NCBI GenBank assembly: GCA_003342895.1
Contig: PTFA01000035.1
Location: 4,381,114 to 4,445,113 of the forward strand
Direction of reading: 5' to 3'
Length of the DNA: 64,000 bases
Origin: Casuarius casuarius
Lineage: Eukaryota > Chordata > Aves > Casuariiformes > Casuariidae
Below are positions 1-11,785 of the stretch, piece after piece. The notes below the pieces were generated by a model, which made no database searches, was not told the origin of the DNA, and saw nothing but the letters and a program-made list of their open reading frames with translations. Numbering within the stretch: the first letter of the stretch is position 1; every line of letters starts with the position of its first letter. The translations under genes were made by a program, and so were the position numbers.

Positions 1-119
1 TAATTCATTGAGCAGGAAGAATCTGAGTAGCTTGCGAGCAATGGTTTCAAACCCTACCAGAAGGTAGGGGTTTTGCCTAAGCAAGTGATGGTGATGATGG
101 GTCGGACTCCCCTTCTCCC

Positions 120-340
120 CGCGTTGTGGAGGTAGCGGCGCCCCAAGCAACCTCCCGCTCCGGGCGGCAGCGCAGCCTTAGCCGCGGCCTCTCGGCTGGG
201 CGGGCGCTGCAGGGCGCCTGCTGTTCCCTGGCGCTTGGCAGTTTCTCTCTTCTCGCGATGCAAGCGCGGTGGGCCGCCCTCGTAACCGCTGCAAATCGGT
301 GCGTTGCCGCTGTCGCTAGTGGCACGAAGCCGGCTTGTGT
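120..340. other. GC- and CpG-rich patch
   Basis: This stretch is dense in G, C and CpG (for example CGGGCGGCAGCGCAGC at about 159-174) against an AT-rich surround. Open frames on both strands are a by-product of the high GC content, and no known protein motif is seen. A CTAG/GTGAG sequence near 344-348 could act as a weak donor. It may be an intronic CpG island or enhancer. Function is unknown. Confidence 0.5.
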
Positions 341-779
341 GCTAGGTGAGAATTTGACCTGCTGTCTGCCTTTTCGGACTAGTTTTTCTTATGCTCTGGT
401 CTGCAGTGTCATGCAAGCTGGTATCACTCTGTCTGGTATCTCTTTCACCCCTCTTGCCTTGCCACTCTTCTAGTTAAACTCATAAATCTTAACTTTCAGC
501 ATTAAGATCTGTTTTAGAGCAAATTGTGAGTTCTTCTAAAGGAAATACCTAAACTACTGTACCCTTTTCATTTTGTTATGTTTTGCCTGACAGTCTTTTC
601 TTCAAACTTCATGTGCAGAACGTGGATTTACAGGACCCTCGCAGTGCAGTCAGTCTGTGTACGTTCTCTCCGGCTGCTTTACTGAGAGAAATTGGCCTCT
701 TCAAAAATTACAGCGCAACGGCGCCGGGATGAGGTTATGGCTTGAAAAGTTCATGTTCTTTGCTGGCGTTAAGGCCCCG

Positions 780-1110
780 TGAGGTACCAAGAGCATCGAG
801 GAAGGGAGTTGTAACACGCTGCGAGAACGCCGCGCAAAGGGCAGAACGGCCAAAGAAATGCGTGCGGGTGTCCTGTGGCAGCGGGGAGCATCGCTCTCCT
901 TTTCTGTGCTGCTGCTCTGGTTTTGGGGTCGTTTTAGAAATCACCTCTTGGTTGTCTTGCTTGATAAGCCAGGGACTGAACAGGGGTGGAACCTGCAGGA
1001 GCCCGTGCCCCGTAGTCAGCGCAGGGGCCCGTAGCCCAGCCACCGTGCTGCCCGAGAGCCTTGCGCTTCGCTTCCTTTTTCCTTTTCCCCCGCCTGTGCC
1101 AGGTGTCCCT
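780..1110. other. GC-rich patch
   Basis: CpG and GC content are raised over about 330 bases, including GAACGCCGCGCAAAGG and CCCGTAGCCCAGCC. The 150-residue open frames on both strands overlap head to head and show no family resemblance, which fits composition-driven chance frames. Confidence 0.4.
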
Positions 1111-4100
1111 TTCGGGCAGCTTTGCGATTCTAGTCCTGGTGTGTGTTTTTCTTCTTCCACAAGCATAGAATTTGCTTTCCTTTGGGATAACAAAAATATT
1201 TAAAGCAAGCCAACTTTGACAGTAATAGCAAAACAAAGAGTGAATGGGTCAGTGTTACCCAAGGACAGGTAAGGCTCGACTAGAGTGCCTACGGGGGAGT
1301 AGCTGAGTCGGGTTGGTGATGCTGTGTTGAGAGTACTATGTTAAGCTTCAAGGGGGAAGAGGAGAATATAAATCACCCAAGATAACTCTAGTACCTAGGT
1401 AGCATAATGTTGCGTGTTACGTTGCTGAAACTGTTGCAAATCCTGGACTGAAAACAGAGAAGGGTAACTTAATAGTATGGTCGTTCTTGAATTTGGGATT
1501 ATTATCCTATATTGAGTGTAGGGTTATTTTGGGAGTAGGGTTGTGGAGTGTGGTATCATTAATAAGAAGTTATTTGGTCTTCATATAGACCTGACCCCCT
1601 TTCTAATGGAGATGAGCGTGTTTAGAGACCAAGTACCGTCAGGAGTGCGGGGAGCAGACGAGAGCTTTTGTATGGCAACCTCTTCTCTCAATCGTCTGTT
1701 TCTGTTGGGGTGCATTTACACGGTGTCTTCTGGCTTTGCAAGCATTCATTTGTTGCATAAGCAGCTCCAAGTTTTTTATTTGCTATTTAATTTTATTACA
1801 AATATCTTTATACTAGAATACTGCTGTGTTAGCATCAAATGCTCTCTATACTGTCTGTCTTGCTTTAGGTAGTTACCATTACTGTAGAGTTAGCTTGGCC
1901 AGGTGTTCCTAGGAGGTTTGTAAGTCAAGAGAGAAAGAAAAAAAAAAAAAAGTTTGGCACTTTTTTTAGCCAAAAGGTTTGTGCTGGGATGTGGCCAAAC
2001 TAAACAATGTAAATTCTTTGAGTTTGTGATTTGCATCTCTCTTCTCAGCTGTGGGGATTCGTTGGGTTTAGCTGTACATTTCTACTGATCAAGGTCTGCC
2101 TGCAAGCAGTACTGCCCCAGGGTGAGAGGGGGAAGCAGGAGGTCCATGTAGGGAGGAATACAAGCTTATCTTTGACTTTTTTTAAAGGGTAATTTTACTG
2201 CATATCCTTTGACAAAGTTTCTGTAGATGAGTGAGTCTGTCCCTCATTTCCCATGAGGGGAAACTTTGAAAAATGTGTGGGTGAATCTGCATATTTCTAT
2301 TACGGGTTAAAAGCATGCTTCCATTGTAAGATTTAGAAAGTACATTTAAATCGACTGGTAAACAAAAAATCCTCATGAAAATTACTGAAACCTGTTTCTT
2401 CTTAAATTCACTCTCTGGGTCTTTTTTGTTTATTTAGAAGCATTTTTATTCCAAAAATTTCACGTCTACTCTTGAATCACATTTCTTTTTAATGTATTTA
2501 TATGCATATGTATCTCAATAAACCGTCTTTAGCTTTAGAACAACCATCTTCTGTCTTTGCACATCAGAGATCACATTGCCCTCTGTAACGTAGCTGTCAG
2601 GTTACCCCCCATCTCCTCATGGGTCAGTTCTAGCCAAATGCTACTTCAGCTAGTAACTTCGGCATCTTAATCGTGGTTTAGGAGTGCTGTATTCAAGGAG
2701 AAAAAGGATGAGAAAAGGCCGTTTCAGTTAGCAAGCACAGGCTGCAGAAGATCCACTGGCCAGTGGAAAAATACAAGCTGGAGACAAGATGCAGGCTTTA
2801 GAAAGTGAGGGTAATTTATTATCCGTTGGAACACTTTATCCAGAGATATGCAATAAATTCACTTATGTGCACTTTTTAATTTAAGTTCGGCTGCCTTGCT
2901 GAAAAATGTGCTCCATTTGTTGCATCTGATGGAGGAATCGTGGGTGAAAGCATATGCCGTGCTGTGCCGGAGCTTGGTGATCATGATTTTTCTGTCTGAG
3001 CATGAGAAACTGAGACTGATTCCGTCTCAGCAGAAACAAATGTTGATTTAGTTTTGTTCCCTTACAGTCGGGGCAGTCCTACTCCTGATTTTTTTCAATA
3101 GGAGTACAGTTGAGTGCTTCTGAAAATCCCTCTCATAATCACTTGTGCGGCTCTGCAACGGTGGCAGCCGGGGTACCTTGCCTGTGGCTACGTGAAGCAG
3201 GTTTTCTTTGACAAGTAGCATAATGTGGGCTTTGCAATCTCATTTTTAGGACGGGAAAAGCAGAGCAGGCTGATTTTCCTTGGACTCTCGGACACAATGA
3301 GGCAGCCACTAGTCTTTCCCCCTCCATGAGCTCTGGAAGCTAAAGGTTTTCAGGAGCGTATGTTGCAAAGTAACCTTTAATGCTCCATGATTTACACGGT
3401 TGGCTGGATAATGCACAAAAGACATGACAGGTTTTTGGTCCACATTGTCTATAGGGTCCCTGAATAATGCATGACTGGCTGACTGACAGCTGCTTTAATA
3501 GACTCCTTGTCAGGAATATGGCCTGCAGTGTTTTGACCAGACTGGCCTCCAAGAATGGCACCATAGGATTTTTCCTTTTGGTCATTAAATACCATGTACT
3601 TACTAACATTTCTTTTAGACAGCAGCTAATGGGATTATGGATATTTTATGTCATATCCACATCAATAATGCAATATGAGGCACATAAAGAATTGATTTTG
3701 GGGAGGGGAGGAGGGAAGTGAAAAGAGAATTTAACTCTATGGCAGTGAGAGATCTCTGTCTGTAACTGAAGTTTGGCGCAGATTCGAACTGTGACCCTGT
3801 AGCTGAAGCAAGAAGGCCAATTAGTAAAATTCTATAATTACTTTGAATTATTCCCAAAGATATAGCCAGACAATAAAAACAGTATGCTCTGGAGCAAAGT
3901 AAGTCGTACTGCAGGAACAAGTTAGTACTTAGGAGTATACTGGTTGTCTTGCTGTGCTGAATAGGTTGTAGTATCAGTATTTTGTTGTATATTTGTTGAA
4001 GTATTTGAAAATGATATTTTGGGTTTTTTCTTCTCAGGTGGTAGCCTGATGACTCAGTAATTCTTGTATGTGCTATTCCAAGTCTGTTCCCCTTCACAGT

Positions 4101-4923
4101 TGGAGAAACTTGCTGCTTTTGTTTGCTGTGCCAGGCTTGCTGTGTCCATTAGGAGGATTGCTGAAGTCCTCTAAGCCACCTCCTAAAGGAAGGAAGAACG
4201 GTTTAGCCTGACTGCCAAGGAATACCATGACTTAGCAGACGTGGTCTAAGCCAGGAGCATATTGGCACGGATATAGGGCTTCCATAGCACTGTAGGAAGC
4301 ATTGAGAATGGCTGCGACTTGTAGATAGGCAAGCAGAGGACTTTACAAACTGCAGTTTTAACTGTCAAAACTTCCCCTGAAGGCTGACAGTAAGCATTTA
4401 ATTCAATAGTCAAAATTTGAGAACTCTAAATTTGATGTGTAGAAGGCAACATACACCTGCTTGTTTTTGTTTACCTTGGGTATTAAGTATTCAAATCAAT
4501 GGTAGGGAGATGTTTATTTCTGTAATCTGATTTTATTTGTCTTGCACAGTGAAAATGTGTGTTCCAGCATTTGTAGCAAATAATTGTGTTTGGGGAGATG
4601 GTATGGCAAGTCCTGCAATTTTTTAACATATAATTGCATTTTTTAAAAGTGAGGATAAAGCTGTTGCTAATCTTTGTGGTACTGGAAGCTTTCTGTCTGA
4701 GGTGCAACATTCCTTGTGCAGCAAGTATTTCAAAAATATTACGATTATTTTTATTGCATGGTTTTAATATAGATTGCTTTGAATGCTAAAATTTGTAACA
4801 GAAATCAGATAGTGATTTATGTATAAAGGATAATGGTTTACAGATGTCAACTTCACCTAAAGCTGCTAAAGAGAAGCCTTTTGGACACTAGGCTTTTTTA
4901 ATTGATTTAATGTTGATAGAAAT

Positions 4924-4976
<53 letters not shown>

Positions 4977-4987
4977 TTTTTTTTTTT
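4924..4987 (+). repeat. (CT)n microsatellite running into poly-T
   Basis: Pure CT dinucleotides run from about 4924 to 4968 and pass directly into a T homopolymer that ends at the assembly gap. The polypyrimidine/polypurine tract is a classic sequencing-failure point, so its true length is unknown. Confidence 0.95.
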
Positions 4988-5022
4988 NNNNNNNNNNNNN
5001 NNNNNNNNNNNNNNNNNNNNNN
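4988..5022. other. Assembly gap (35 N)
   Basis: Thirty-five N characters follow a CT/T low-complexity tract. The gap size may be nominal. Sequence resumes with AAGAAGAAC, so the missing bases are probably a continuation of the simple repeat. Confidence 0.98.
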
Positions 5023-5149
5023 AAGAAGAACTTTTTTTCCCCCTTGGCTCTTCAGTTCCTTACACTCTGAAGGAAAATGTGCTTAAGAAATCTTTTATTT
5101 CAGACTTCCAGGCTGACTGAGGCAGGGTGTGTTGCAAAGCCAGTACTCG

Positions 5150-5245
5150 TGCCATCGCCGGGCTCCTGCAGCGGCTCAGGTGGGGAAGGGGCTGGCCCAG
5201 CCGCGCAGAGGGCCGGGCGGGCAGCAGGGGCCGCGTGGAACGTGT
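5150..5245. other. Short GC-rich patch
   Basis: About 95 bases rich in CpG and in G runs (CCGGGCTCCTGCAGCGG, GCCGGGCGGGCAGCAGGGG), set in AT-rich sequence just after the gap. No coding or RNA signature is recognised. Confidence 0.4.
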
Positions 5246-5904
5246 GAAAGAGCAAAAGACATAAATTTGTGTTTAAACTCCCATGTTGTTGATGAAAGGT
5301 ATATTCCAGGTGGTGTTTCTGGATTAATATTTTGCTTCTTTCTTTGTTGTACGTGACAAGATGAAAAGGATAGAATGAGACTTCTCTTACATGTGTTTTT
5401 TTTGGTGATTTCCGAGTAGTTCCTTGAACTGGCAAATGGGGAAATAAGAAATGAAGAAAGCTATTCTTGTGCTGAAAAATAATATTTATTTATGCATTGG
5501 TGTGTGCTTGATGGAGTAGCTTAACAACTCTGTTTTGACTTCAGACAAGGGCTCAGACCGTAAGCAAGCAAACTTTATAATTGAAGAACTATGTAATCAA
5601 CACCAGTCTGTGTTTGATGCCTCTTAGCACACAATACATACTGTATTTTCTTTTATTTGGTCTTACAGATTCTAGTTTCATGTTATGTTAAAAGCTACGC
5701 TAGAGATTGCTTGTTGTCTTCAAGAAGACGACACAGAAATTATTTCTGTATAAAATACTTTTATCTAGAAGCTATTCATCCAATTCTTATGGGCTTTAAT
5801 ACAGCATAGAAGTCATACTTCAGCATCATTGTGTTTAGTTCAGCTAAGGCATGTTTGGAAAAGAGAAAAGCTGCAAGTGCTAATGTCATGGTTGTGTATT
5901 GAGT

Positions 5905-6042
5905 GCCAGCACCCAATTCAGGCAAACATTTTTATTTAGAAAGTTTTTAGACGTGTGCCTGGATTCCTTTGAAGTCAATGGCATGTAGGCATATGCTTGG
6001 AGTTAAATGGACTGAAGAGCTTCATGGTGTCTGGCCCAAATG
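5905..6042. repeat. Ancient palindromic amniote interspersed repeat, copy 1
   Basis: The order CCAATTCAGGCAAACA, then GAAGTCAATGG, GGCATATGCTTGG and TCTGGCCC matches an old, partly palindromic repeat I know from sauropsid genomes. That element carries a central 'ACTTCAATGGG' core, arms with 'CATGTGCTTAA', and GGGCC ends. A second copy is at 38500-38650. I do not know its library name. Divergence is high, so limits are approximate. Confidence 0.5.
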
Positions 6043-6279
6043 TATAGAGAAGAGACCAATTTACTAAAGGCAGACATTGGTTAGTGCACATCTGACCGAA
6101 ACAGCCAGCTCACTAGTACTGCGTGTGTGACCATACATTGAAATCGTCAGCTGTGATTATAAACCAGCTCCTTAAAAACAAAGGAAAATCACAAGCTCCT
6201 TTCAGTCTTTCACGGAGTGTTATTTTGCTGATGGGACAGAAACGAAAGGCAGGCCTGCTGGGACCACACTGGCCCTCTT

Positions 6280-6385
6280 CTGAGGTTGCCCGCGGTGCTG
6301 AGCGCTCCGGGCGCGCTGCCGGCCCCTCCGCGGGCCGCTGCCTCGTCTCACCTCCTGGCGCGGGCGCGCTCGCTCCCTCCGCAGC
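6280..6385. other. GC-rich patch
   Basis: A compact CpG-rich stretch (GCGCTCCGGGCGCGCTGCCGG at about 6301) in AT-rich surroundings. Overlapping frames in all readings suggest composition and not coding. Confidence 0.4.
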
Positions 6386-7124
6386 AGCTGCCCACTTCCT
6401 TTCGGATCTTACTCCTGCTTGCAAAGCTGCTGCCTCTGGATAGTTTATGTGAAAAGTGCGATTTTGATAGCGCTTTTGTTCCTAGCGGCACTTTGTCTTC
6501 CTGCGATACATATACGCTGCTCTGTTGGTTCCTTTCCAGTTTCCTGTATCCTCTTTAACGTGCAGGAGGGGAGGAAGAGCGCTCGTTATGTTGGCCTGTG
6601 AACCTTTGCAATCACTCAAGTACTGAAATTTATTTAGAAACCGTGGAACTAAAGAAGTTCGAGAGTTTTTCTTCACGCCTATATTGTCCTGTTGGAAGTC
6701 GGTTGGTTGGTTGGAACCCAGCAGGTCATACAGATTTATTTGCGTTTCTTTGTGAGGGCCAATGATTTCTAAGGTGTTTTTTGGCATGCACTAGAATCTA
6801 AAACTTTCCTGGGATACTGACTTTTTTCCTTTCACGCATAGACAAAGACGTTATGTTCTAACGTATTTTAAAGGCACTGCAAAATCCTTATAGCCTCACC
6901 TCTCCTTACCCGATGACTGAAAACTAAAGTTTAAGTGAGAAGTGGCCAACTGCAGAGGATCCTCTGTGCGCTCCAACTGCCGCTCCGGCTCCCTGTCATT
7001 TCTAGCGATTTCAGCTGAGGGGGAAAAAAGGATGAATCATCCATCAGCTTATTGTAAGCCAGTGTAGACAGTTGTAAATATATCCTGTCTGGCATTTTGA
7101 TTCCAGTAATCAGCATAAAATAAC

Positions 7125-7135
7125 TGCTGACGTCA
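7125..7135 (+). promoter_or_regulatory. Full CRE / Maf-type site TGCTGACGTCA
   Basis: The palindromic cAMP-response element TGACGTCA is at 7128-7135 and is preceded by TGC, making half of a CRE-type Maf recognition element. CREB/ATF or large Maf proteins bind such sites. It is intronic, and there is no sign here of an adjacent promoter, so occupancy is speculative. Confidence 0.35.
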
Positions 7136-7194
7136 TGAAGGGCGATTTTGAGTCCTTTTCATTCAAGAGGAAAAAAACGAAAAAGGTGGGGGAT

Positions 7195-7330
7195 GGGGAG
7201 GAGAAAAGGGAGGGAAGCTGCTGAGATAGCCGAGCGTGGTGGAGCCCGTGGTCCAGAGGCCGTGCATCGGCTGGGGGTGTCCTTGTTCCACGGGCCGCGT
7301 GCGAACAACTGACTCGACCTCTGCTGCTGT
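7195..7330. other. Moderately GC-rich patch
   Basis: A purine-rich stretch (GGGGGATGGGGAGGAG) is followed by CpG-containing sequence up to about 7315. No gene feature is recognised. Confidence 0.3.
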
Positions 7331-8539
7331 GGGCTAGGATCTCCCAGTGCCGTATAGCTTTCTTAACGGAAATATCTAAACGTGAGGGCACAGAAGCTTG
7401 TCCAGGGATAAATCTGTGGTATGAGGAAGGGCTTTCTGACAGCACACTTTGTAATTTCAGAGAACTTGGGATGAAACATTGAATTCAGCTTGCAGAAATA
7501 TTTGAGAATGATGTGGCTGAAATAGGATGTGTGTTTAGTTTTCCTGTGCCTGGCTTCTGCATTTCTACGGTTAAAGGCTTGTGAATTACGTCTCCATTTG
7601 AACTTTGAAATAAGTGGAAGTGTGTGAAGTGAACCAGTTTCCCCTGCATACCTTAAGTTTATTTACTTCGGATGTTTAACTTCGCAAAGGCATTTAAGCA
7701 ATATAGCTGCTTGCAAAGGCAGGTTAGAAACATGACCAAAAGCAAGCAATCGCATGAAGGTTTGACGTTATTTCCGTATGGCTGCGCAGCACGGGCAGTG
7801 AATGCCCAGGCGGGCGAGCGAGGAGGAGCTGACGCTCTCACTGTCCTGTGGCCAGCTGGGAGGTTTCCTTCAGAGCAGGAGCTGGGCAGTTTGGGTGCTT
7901 ACCAAAGCCTTTTCCTTTGTAAAACTGTTAGTGTTGGGTAGGATCAGCTTGTCCAAAATAGCAGTTAAAGTTAATATACTTTTGTCCGCTAGCATGGGAT
8001 TCATTATCTGTAAAATACCTCCACAGAGTAAATCGGAGATCTTGTGTTCATTTGAAAAAGCTGGATTTATAATGCCTCATGCAAATCAACTCTTCGGCAA
8101 AAAGCCCTAGGGAGCCATATGTATATACGCTTTGTTTGCGTGTCTTTATCAAGTGAATCTGTAGGCTGGAAGCTTTCAAAGCACAGAACAGAAGAGGCAG
8201 GTCACTCCTCCGCCTGGCCTGTGGAAACGAGATGCAAGAAAAATATCAGTGATGTCTAGGTTTGCTGCTTTGGGAGTGAAAATTGGGTGCAGAACAAAGA
8301 TGTTGCTTTTATATAGCTCTTTGATAGTCTTGCTAGTGCTGCAACAGCAGGCAGGGATGAAACATAAGATATTAAAATAACAAAACCAGCAACTCCCCTT
8401 TTTTCCCTTTCAACCTAGCCAACTATAGTCCATATTCAAAGTATTTCTGCTTCTGTCAAAAATTTCTCAAACTAACATAAAGTCTATGATTCTGCTAAAC
8501 AAATGTTTAAAAGCATATATCAAACGTGTGTGACAGATC

Positions 8540-8695
8540 CACCCGCACGGGCCTGGAAGTGCGTAAGCTCGAAACGCCGCTCCTGCCTTTAAATGCCGCC
8601 GAATCCAGCACACTGGTGCTGGCGTTTGTGGGGTCTGGGTGAGGCCCCCAGGATGCTGGGGGGCTGGGGGGGGGGGGACGCTACGCTGGGGCATC
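8540..8695. other. GC-rich patch ending in a G12 run
   Basis: CpG-containing sequence ends in G6-CT-G12 at 8658-8677. With the GGGG at 8629-8633 and the GGG at 8688-8690 nearby, this could fold as a G-quadruplex on the + strand. No coding evidence is seen. Confidence 0.45.
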
Positions 8696-9659
8696 GAAAT
8701 GATGAATGTTATGGAAATAAGTAGCGTCTGTATGGGGGCAGGTAGTCAGCGCTACCGCACGTCGTTCGCCTATTTTCTCTGGCACGAGTCTTTCTTGACT
8801 TGTGACTGAGTATTTTTCAGACATTAATATTAAAAAAAATAATAATAGTAGTAATAAAATAAAGGGGAGGTGGTGATTGTGTGTGGCCTGAGGTGAGAGA
8901 TCCGTCAGGGTAACATTCATTAATCCTCTTTTAATGCAAAAGCAAACAACTAAAATGCCCAACCCAGTGCCCAAAACAAACCGGCAAGGCTTGAGTGAAT
9001 CTAGTGGCGACGGGAGCTGTATTTCTGATACCTGCGAGGAGGACATTTCCCCGGGGCAAATGGAGTCTGCTACTGCTAGGGAAGGTCTGAACTGGATGGA
9101 GATCAAGAGCTTAGTATTTGTGTGTGCTACAGTCTAGTTCATTCTTCGGGCTGATTTGTAGGCCTGGTGCGCGCAATAAGGGTTATCCTGGCCTGCAGGT
9201 TATCATACGGCTGCGCATAGAAATAGAAATCTGGCACCACTTTCTAATTCTGCTTTGGCAAAAGCTTTGGCTTGAATGCTGTTTGATTTATTGAAGATAA
9301 TGGAGAATATGCAAAAAGGTCTTTTAAACAATTTTATGAAATTTGAAATGTTGCTTTTTTTTATTCTTATTTCTCTTTCTGGACTGAGATGACTATTTTA
9401 CAGTACTGTGGTCTACTAGTATAATTTTAAATACTGAGGTATCAGCTGCAGTTGGAAGCACAGTGAACGTGTGTTTGTGTTTTGTAGTGGTTTAACGTGG
9501 GAGCTAATCCTGCTCATTGGTGTCGGCAGGATTTGGAGCGAGAGCTGTAGATGACGTGTTAGAAAGCAGCTTTCATTCGTTATTGCATGACCTCTCCTGG
9601 GCCTTAAGTCTCCTCCCTCCTGAGAGTGTGTTGTGCTTTTTCTCCAGGTTCCCAGCCCT

Positions 9660-9679
9660 CCCCCCCCCCCTTTTTTTTT
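9660..9679 (+). repeat. Poly-C/poly-T tract
   Basis: An uninterrupted run of about 11 C followed by 9 T. It is a low-complexity homopolymer tract whose length is likely to vary or be mis-sequenced. Confidence 0.9.
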
Positions 9680-10419
9680 AACTTTCTCTTCTAGCTGATG
9701 TATTGTAGACCCATGTGTCCAGAGAACCGGGTAGAGAGGGCATAGCCTAGCTCGCCAGGTGTCTTGCCTTAACCGTGGATAACCGGCATCCTCCTAATAA
9801 CGAAGGGAACAACCTTGGGAGCTTGAACTCGCATCCGCCTACAACTGAAAAAGCAAATTTCTCAGATTAGGGTTCACAGGATGTCTTTTGAAATATGTTT
9901 CTTCTTGCTTCACGAGAGTATTTTATTAATTAAAGATCAGTTTAGCACTGTAAAACTTCTATTGGTAGCTATTTGTTTGCATTAAACTGTTGTAGATTTT
10001 GAAGTTTATGATTAGGCAGTTGTCATTAAAATGTTCAGTGTTTAGTTTGTGATGTCAGTATACAATTACACATAAGCAATATAGATGGTGTATATTTGGT
10101 AGTGAATTTGGATTTTTAGTATTCTAAATTAACATTTGCTTCTGCTGAAATAAACTGATAGCTCTGTTAGAATAGAAGATGACTCTTAAGAGTTGTGAAA
10201 CAAAAGTGATGTTATAAAGCGCAGTTGCCGAGTCATGTGTCTATACAAAAGGCTTTTCAAGAGAATGGAATTGTGAAACTTAGCTTTGTGTTCTCTATTT
10301 TTGTATTTAAATGCAATCCTTGATGTTGTAGGAACATAATTTGATAATGATTCAGGATATTTTTGCAGCTAGTTTGAATGGAAATTAAATAAAGAAAAGA
10401 CAGCATAACGGAGCAGATG

Positions 10420-10830
10420 AAAAAGTGGGTGCCGACTGTGCAGAGAAGACGCGCTGCTTGCCCTGGAGAAGGCTGCTGCTGCGACGGGAGGAAGTCGGAG
10501 CCCGTTGGCCTGCGGCTGCGGGCGGTCAGCGTTTTTGTTAAAACCGAAGGCCGAGAGACCGAGGGAGAGGAATCGAAGCCAGGTTGCACACGTATCTGTG
10601 GATAAATGTCCTCAGGAAGATGATCCCAGAGAATAAATCCGTTTTTATGAACGGGCACCTGTTGCTGGCGGGGAATTCCCAGCAGCGGCAGTCGCGGAGC
10701 GGCTGCTCGGGAGGCTGCGGGCCACGTGCGCGTGTTAAACGCCGTGGGTCCGCGTTCGCCCTCCTGCACTGCTGCAGGCGGCAGCATCGCTCTCGCGCTG
10801 GGCCGGGCTCTGCCTGCCTCTGGTCTCTCC
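10420..10830. other. GC-rich patch, possible intronic CpG island
   Basis: About 400 bases with repeated CpG (GGCTGCGGGCGGTCAGCG; GCCACGTGCGCGTG at about 10719) in AT-rich flanks. Both strands carry overlapping open frames of 60-170 codons without recognisable domains. An E-box-like CACGTG is present in the middle. It could be a regulatory element or an orphan CpG island. Confidence 0.45.
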
Positions 10831-11599
10831 GTGAGACCAAAAATAACGGTATTTTTAAGTGGATTATTATGTATATTTCTGTCTCTTGATTCTGATTATT
10901 AAAATGTCATAGCAGGGAAAATTGCAAAAACATGAAAGGCTTCATGCCATTGCAGGTCGTGCTGCTCTTCTGGCGGGCTGAACCGGCGCGGGAGGGAGGC
11001 AGGGCTTCGGGAGGCCCTGATTTAGCGGCGGGTTGGAAGTCTGGTACCACTGATAAGCCTTTTAAAACCTATTTCTAGACTAGAAATATTGAGGAGAGGC
11101 GGCACTGAACTCTTTTTGGGTCAGTCTTCTCCACTCTTTTTGCCAGCCTGATGACTGTTTTGTTTGCAAAATGATAGCAGAAAATGGAAAAACTCATTTT
11201 CAGCTTTTAAAAATTGCATTAAAAGCACCAGGTCGTTGCTGCACGATCCTAGGGAGCACGCTTCTGAAACGAGTCGAGGCTTTCCCTGTACATGTGTATT
11301 TTTTCCTCAGCTTGTTTCTTAAAGTGCATGAAGGCGATTTTCTGGGGATGTAACTACCCTTGCAAGGGCCACACGACCTACTGTCAGTGCCTTGGCGTAG
11401 ACTCATGTGGCCCTTTCCTCTGGGTCGTGTTATTTGAAAGAGTCGGCCTGTGCCCAGCTCGGTGCCCAGCCTTTTGTCGTCTAGCGCGGCAACTAGCCAA
11501 AGGCAGCTTTTTCCTGAGCAGTAAACAAGCATTCCCAAAGGGACACTTTTTCAGATGGTTTAATGCTAGGATGGGAAAAAAATATCCTGCCCAAATTCT

Positions 11600-11785
11600 G
11601 ATCAGACAAAACTGACTGATATGCGACAGCCCGTGGAAACGCCAGAGCGCTGTGGCGTTCCCACCGCCGGGGGGAAAGGCGGGGGGTGGCAATGTCTCCG
11701 GCACCCCAGACTGCCTGGGTTTCACCGGGGCGAATGCTTGGGGGACGCCCGTGGGAGGCTGCACCTGCGGGATGCTATTTTTATA
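11600..11785. other. GC-rich patch
   Basis: CpG-rich stretch including CCACCGCCGGGGGGAAAGGCG, with the surrounding sequence returning to AT-rich. No coding family is recognised. Confidence 0.35.

Noticed and set aside
2500..2545. AATAAA at about 2517 as a polyadenylation site
   Set aside because: No upstream exon or transcript structure supports it, and single AATAAA hexamers are common in AT-rich intron.
3745..3830. tRNA-like B-box (AGTTCGAATCT on the minus strand) near 3785
   Set aside because: A matching A-box and cloverleaf arms are not visible. It might be a decayed tRNA-derived SINE head but cannot be supported.
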